NCBI RefSeq assembly: GCF_000428825.1 | Contig: NZ_AUAR01000008.1 | Coordinates: forward strand, 120,430 to 184,429 | Reading direction: 5' to 3' | Source: Desulfomicrobium escambiense DSM 10707 | GTDB lineage: Bacteria; Desulfobacterota; Desulfovibrionia; Desulfovibrionales; Desulfomicrobiaceae | DNA length: 64,000 nt | Shown: one piece after another, positions 61,847 to 64,000 of the stretch | Layout of the letters: each line of letters begins with the position of its first letter | Position numbering within the stretch: position 1 is the first letter of the stretch | Notes under the pieces: generated by a model | Seen by the model: only the letters and a program-made list of their open reading frames with translations | What the model was told of the DNA's origin: nothing | Databases searched by the model: none | Program-made: the position numbers and the translations under genes

Positions 61847-62165
61847 GAACATCAGGGTCATCCAGGATTATATCTTTTAAAATTTGACAAACACAAATCA
61901 TGGCAAACAGACCCATGAAAGACCGTTGATTTAATAGAGATTAAATATCTTTGCGCAAATTTCAGATGAATCGTCACAGATAACAAATATTGTATATTTA
62001 TTATTTTGCAAAACAATATAAATATTACTTTAGTGTTAAAATCACTCACATTATCGATAAAAATGATTTTCGTTAAATGCAAATGAGATTTTAATGAAAT
62101 TATATTTGACATATGAAAAATTATGAATATTGTCTTTGAGTTCGCGGATAAAAAAAAATTTATCC
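61847..62165. other. AT-rich non-coding stretch
   Basis: About 320 bp of very AT-rich DNA, in sharp contrast with the high-GC chromosome. A minus-strand open frame of 106 codons (61858-62178) has low-complexity composition rich in Ile, Phe, Asn and Lys and no ribosome site, so it is probably chance. It may hold the promoter and long leader of the RRM gene. Foreign origin is likely. Confidence 0.55.
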
Positions 62166-62195
62166 GATTCAGATGCAACTGTTTTCATCTGAATC
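62166..62195 (+). promoter_or_regulatory. Hairpin in the leader of the RRM gene
   Basis: gattcagatg (62166-62175) and catctgaatc (62186-62195) pair perfectly around a 10-nt loop, about 38 nt upstream of the RRM start. It is not followed by a clean T-run and may be a temperature- or self-responsive leader structure. Confidence 0.5.
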
Positions 62196-62232
62196 TCGAA
62201 TTTTCTTCTCTTTTTATTTCGGAGTTATTGCT

Positions 62233-62508
62233 TTGTCTAAGAACATCTATGTTGGTAATTTGTCCTGGTCTACTTCTGACGCTGATCTGAAGAACATGTT
62301 TGCCCCATATGGCACGGTGACATCCGCACATGTTATCGAAGATCGCGAAACCGGTCGCTCCCGTGGCTTTGGGTTTGTTGAAATGGACGCCGCAGGCGCC
62401 GCTAAAGCCATCAGCGAACTGAACGGTGCTGAGATCGAGGGACGCAACTTGAAGGTCAATGAGGCCCAGCCTCGTGAGAACCGTCCTTCCAGCCGCTCCC
62501 GTTATTAG
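62233..62508 (+). CDS. RRM-type RNA-binding protein
   Basis: 91 residues from a TTG at 62233 (LSKNIYVGNLSWS), with GGAG 8 nt upstream; an in-frame ATG at 62173 adds an unlikely Phe/Ser-rich stretch that overlaps the leader hairpin. One RRM fills the protein: RNP2 IYVGNL at 5-10 and RNP1 RGFGFVEM near 45-52, then a short Arg/Ser-rich tail RENRPSSRSRY. Small RRM proteins of this kind are common in cyanobacteria and proteobacteria and often cold-induced. The gene has lower GC than the chromosome. A terminator follows. Confidence 0.88.
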   Translation: MSKNIYVGNLSWSTSDADLKNMFAPYGTVTSAHVIEDRETGRSRGFGFVEMDAAGAAKAISELNGAEIEGRNLKVNEAQPRENRPSSRSRY

Positions 62509-62530
62509 TTGATTTCGCCTGATAGCACTG

Positions 62531-62559
62531 AAAGCCCGTTACTGACGGGCTTTTTTTTT
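62531..62559 (+). terminator. Terminator after the RRM gene
   Basis: aaagcccgt and acgggcttt pair around tactg, followed by nine T. Confidence 0.9.
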
Positions 62560-62689
62560 GGACTCTACCGGTCGAAGCTGGCTTGGATGCAATTACCAGA
62601 ATCCTGGATTGAAAGTATGTCTGTAGCAACCTTCTGACTGACACAACTCAAATTTTTAACATAGAACGAAAATATAAAGGAGATTGCTC

Positions 62690-62854
62690 GTGGCAAAACA
62701 AAATTACGCTTTTGAAAAGCGTCAGAGAGAAAACGCAAAAAAGAGAAAAAAAGAAGAGAAGCGGATGCAAAAAGAAGGGGCGTCAACAGAAAAAAGTGAA
62801 CAGGTTGACAGCCAAGACACAAGAGATACAGAAATAACCCCTATTCAAAATTGA
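62690..62854 (+). CDS. 54-residue basic coiled protein
   Basis: A 55-codon frame from GTG 62690 with AAAGGAG 7 nt upstream. The product starts (M)AKQNYAFEKRQRENAKKR and is highly charged: Lys/Arg/Glu-rich for about 30 residues (helical), then acidic. NYxxEKRQRE-KK-KEEK small proteins are widespread in proteobacteria, often near RNA-binding genes, without known function. Low GC like the RRM gene. Strong ribosome site supports expression. Confidence 0.72.
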   Translation: MAKQNYAFEKRQRENAKKRKKEEKRMQKEGASTEKSEQVDSQDTRDTEITPIQN

Positions 62855-63254
<400 letters not shown>

Positions 63255-63300
63255 TTCCTGATCCTGGTTTGCCCATGTTCAAGTCATGGTGGGGGCACCA
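63255..63300 (+). repeat. Duplicated 3' end of tRNA-Arg (second att-like site)
   Basis: 46 bp from the anticodon loop to CCA, 44 identical to 61749-61794. It lacks the 5' half of the tRNA, so it is not a gene. It closes a 1.5-kb segment 61795-63254 that has low GC and IS remains but no integrase. Confidence 0.85.
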
Positions 63301-63308
63301 GCCGACTT

Positions 63309-63350
63309 AACGGCTCCGGTTACTTGCGATAGTCACCGGAGCCGTTTTTC
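63309..63350 (+). terminator. Terminator behind the duplicated tRNA end
   Basis: aacggctccggt and accggagccgtt pair perfectly over 12 bp, followed by tttttctttt. Its GC-rich stem suits the host, so it may be the original tRNA-Arg terminator displaced by the insertion. Confidence 0.85.
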
Positions 63351-63454
63351 TTTTACGCTCAGCCCTGCCCCACCTTCCCCACGGCAAACTCCTGTGCGTT
63401 CCTGATGGATTGAGCAGTATCGACATAAGAGTTTCCATTTTGGAAAGCTATATA

Positions 63455-63491
63455 TTGACAACAATATGTCCAAAAATTAGACATCATTCAT
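63455..63491 (+). promoter_or_regulatory. Promoter/operator of the HigB-like gene
   Basis: TTGACA (63455-63460), 17-nt spacer, TAGACA (63478-63483) overlaps a small palindrome ATGTC (63466-63470) with GACAT (63480-63484), as expected for an autoregulated toxin-antitoxin operon. Confidence 0.5.
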
Positions 63492-63664
63492 ATGCACGTC
63501 ATTTCCATCAAATTATTGAGTGATTATTGGGAAAGGACACCAGAAAACGCCTATGCCCGGGACCCTTTGTCCGCCTGGCACAGGATCGCCAAAGGGCAGC
63601 GATGGAAAACCCTGATGGATGTCAAAGCGACCTTTGGAAACGCCAGCATCCGGCCAGGGGGGCG
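63492..63664 (+). pseudogene. higB: HigB-type toxin gene cut by an IS element
   Basis: From ATG 63492 about 57 codons match the N terminus of HigB mRNA-interferase toxins (RelE superfamily): MHVISIKLLSDYWER, LSAWHRIAKGQRWKTLMDVK and ATFGNASI. Family members are about 95-110 residues and continue with a VFNIxGN segment, missing here because an IS3-family end begins at about 63665. The rest of the gene and any higA antitoxin would lie beyond the IS, outside the window. Confidence 0.75.
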
Positions 63665-64000
63665 TGACCTGCCGGGAAACTTCGGACCACTCAATTCTTG
63701 AGGGTTTCCCCACGGTTCATGTTTTTTCCATACTGCCGACAGAAATGTTCTGGCGTCATGTTGTTCAGGCTTGAATGCGGGCGAACGGAGTTGTAGTGCC
63801 GCCTCCATTCCTCGATCACAACCCGCGCCTCGGCCCGACACCGGAACCATTCCATCGACAGACATTCGTCGCGAAATTTGCCGTTAAAACTCTCGTTCAA
63901 ACCGTTCTGCCATGGCTTCCCAGGCTCAATCAGCGCCAAATCCAGAGACTCCCGAGCCGCCCATTTGAGCAGCGCCTTCGACACGAACTCAGGTCCGTTG
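63665..64000 (-). mobile_element. IS3-family insertion sequence, left end (partial)
   Basis: The boundary at 63665 is inferred from the terminal sequence tgacctgccgggaa, which begins TG as in IS3-family ends (IS407-like), and from the abrupt end of HigB similarity. The orfB 3' end lies 26 bp inside. The other end, target duplication and orfA are outside the window. Confidence 0.75.
63691..64000 (-). CDS. IS3-family transposase OrfB, C-terminal part
   Basis: The frame enters from the right edge and ends at a TGA at 63691-63693. At least 102 codons match the C-terminal end of the rve integrase core: NGPEFVSKALLKWA, LIEPGKPWQNGLNESFNG, with the catalytic Glu in NESFNG-KFRDE, and HYNSVRPHSSLNNMTP. 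It is the DDE transposase of an IS3-type (IS407 or IS2-like) element. The first catalytic Asp residues are beyond the window, so activity cannot be judged. Confidence 0.92.
   Translation of the reverse strand, partial: NGPEFVSKALLKWAARESLDLALIEPGKPWQNGLNESFNGKFRDECLSMEWFRCRAEARVVIEEWRRHYNSVRPHSSLNNMTPEHFCRQYGKNMNRGETLKN

Noticed and set aside
61858..62178. 106-codon minus-strand open frame
   Set aside because: AT-driven composition (Ile/Phe/Asn/Lys), no ribosome site, no recognisable motif.

Overview
The window is about 64 kb of high-GC bacterial chromosome. Its gene content fits a sulfate-reducing deltaproteobacterium of the Desulfovibrionales, with Desulfomicrobium or Desulfovibrio as the likely genus: a Tat-exported periplasmic [NiFe] hydrogenase with hyp maturation genes, an adenylate kinase whose LID carries the metal site described for Desulfovibrio gigas, futalosine-type menaquinone synthesis (mqnA), and phenylacetate-CoA-ligase-like plus ACT genes. 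No rRNA, phage or CRISPR locus is visible. The genus is inferred from gene content, not proven.

Layout. 1-3.9 kb holds the ruin of a carbon-phosphorus lyase operon (phnG-phnH-phnI'-'phnM-phnN, minus strand) opposite an intact phnF regulator. phnG has a 5-bp tandem duplication, phnH has two in-frame TGA codons, and an out-of-frame deletion fuses phnI to phnM and removes phnJKL. 4-11.7 kb holds a lipoprotein, a small methyltransferase, ettA, a polar amino acid ABC transporter and an EamA exporter coupled to a 37-residue lipoprotein. 11.7-12.1 kb is a repeat-rich non-coding patch with a very long stem-loop. 12.2-16.8 kb carries a CHAP-like lipoprotein, a cupin, gnd, gpmI and rsfS. 16.8-18.8 kb is a paaK-ACT operon preceded by what looks like a classical ribosome-stalling attenuator with a Phe/Trp leader peptide. 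19-28.2 kb holds a histidine kinase, a radical SAM protein, nudC, and an FAD oxidoreductase joined to a YnjBCD-like ABC importer. 28.3-35.6 kb holds adk, mqnA, an inositol monophosphatase and a hydantoinase/deacetylase pair.

35.7-41.2 kb has a PhoU-like/PiT phosphate uptake operon with a possible Pho box, then a TPP riboswitch with its own terminator controlling thiS-thiG-thiH-thiF-thiE. 41.3-46.8 kb holds a large EF-hand membrane protein, a GNAT, an MFS transporter, a TPR protein and a nitroreductase. 47.2-51.6 kb is the hydrogenase operon: small subunit, large subunit, maturation protease, hypC, and an ADP-ribosylglycohydrolase-like protein that has lost most metal-binding aspartates. hypA and hypB lie 6 kb further on (57.3-58.4 kb), after peptidase, nucleoside phosphorylase, metallo-beta-lactamase, CBS-ACT and LysM genes. 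pgm and a receiver-TPR protein follow.

The last 2.3 kb is a mobile-element dock. A tRNA-Arg(CCT) gene is followed by AT-rich DNA with an RRM protein, a small basic protein and an IS21-type remnant, and then by a 46-bp duplicate of the tRNA 3' end. Beyond it a HigB-type toxin gene is cut by an IS3-family element that runs off the window. The strongest observations are the multiply broken phn operon, the attenuator before paaK, the degenerate ADP-ribosylglycohydrolase coupled to hypC, the long stem-loop at 11.86-12.03 kb, and the tRNA-flanked mini-island.
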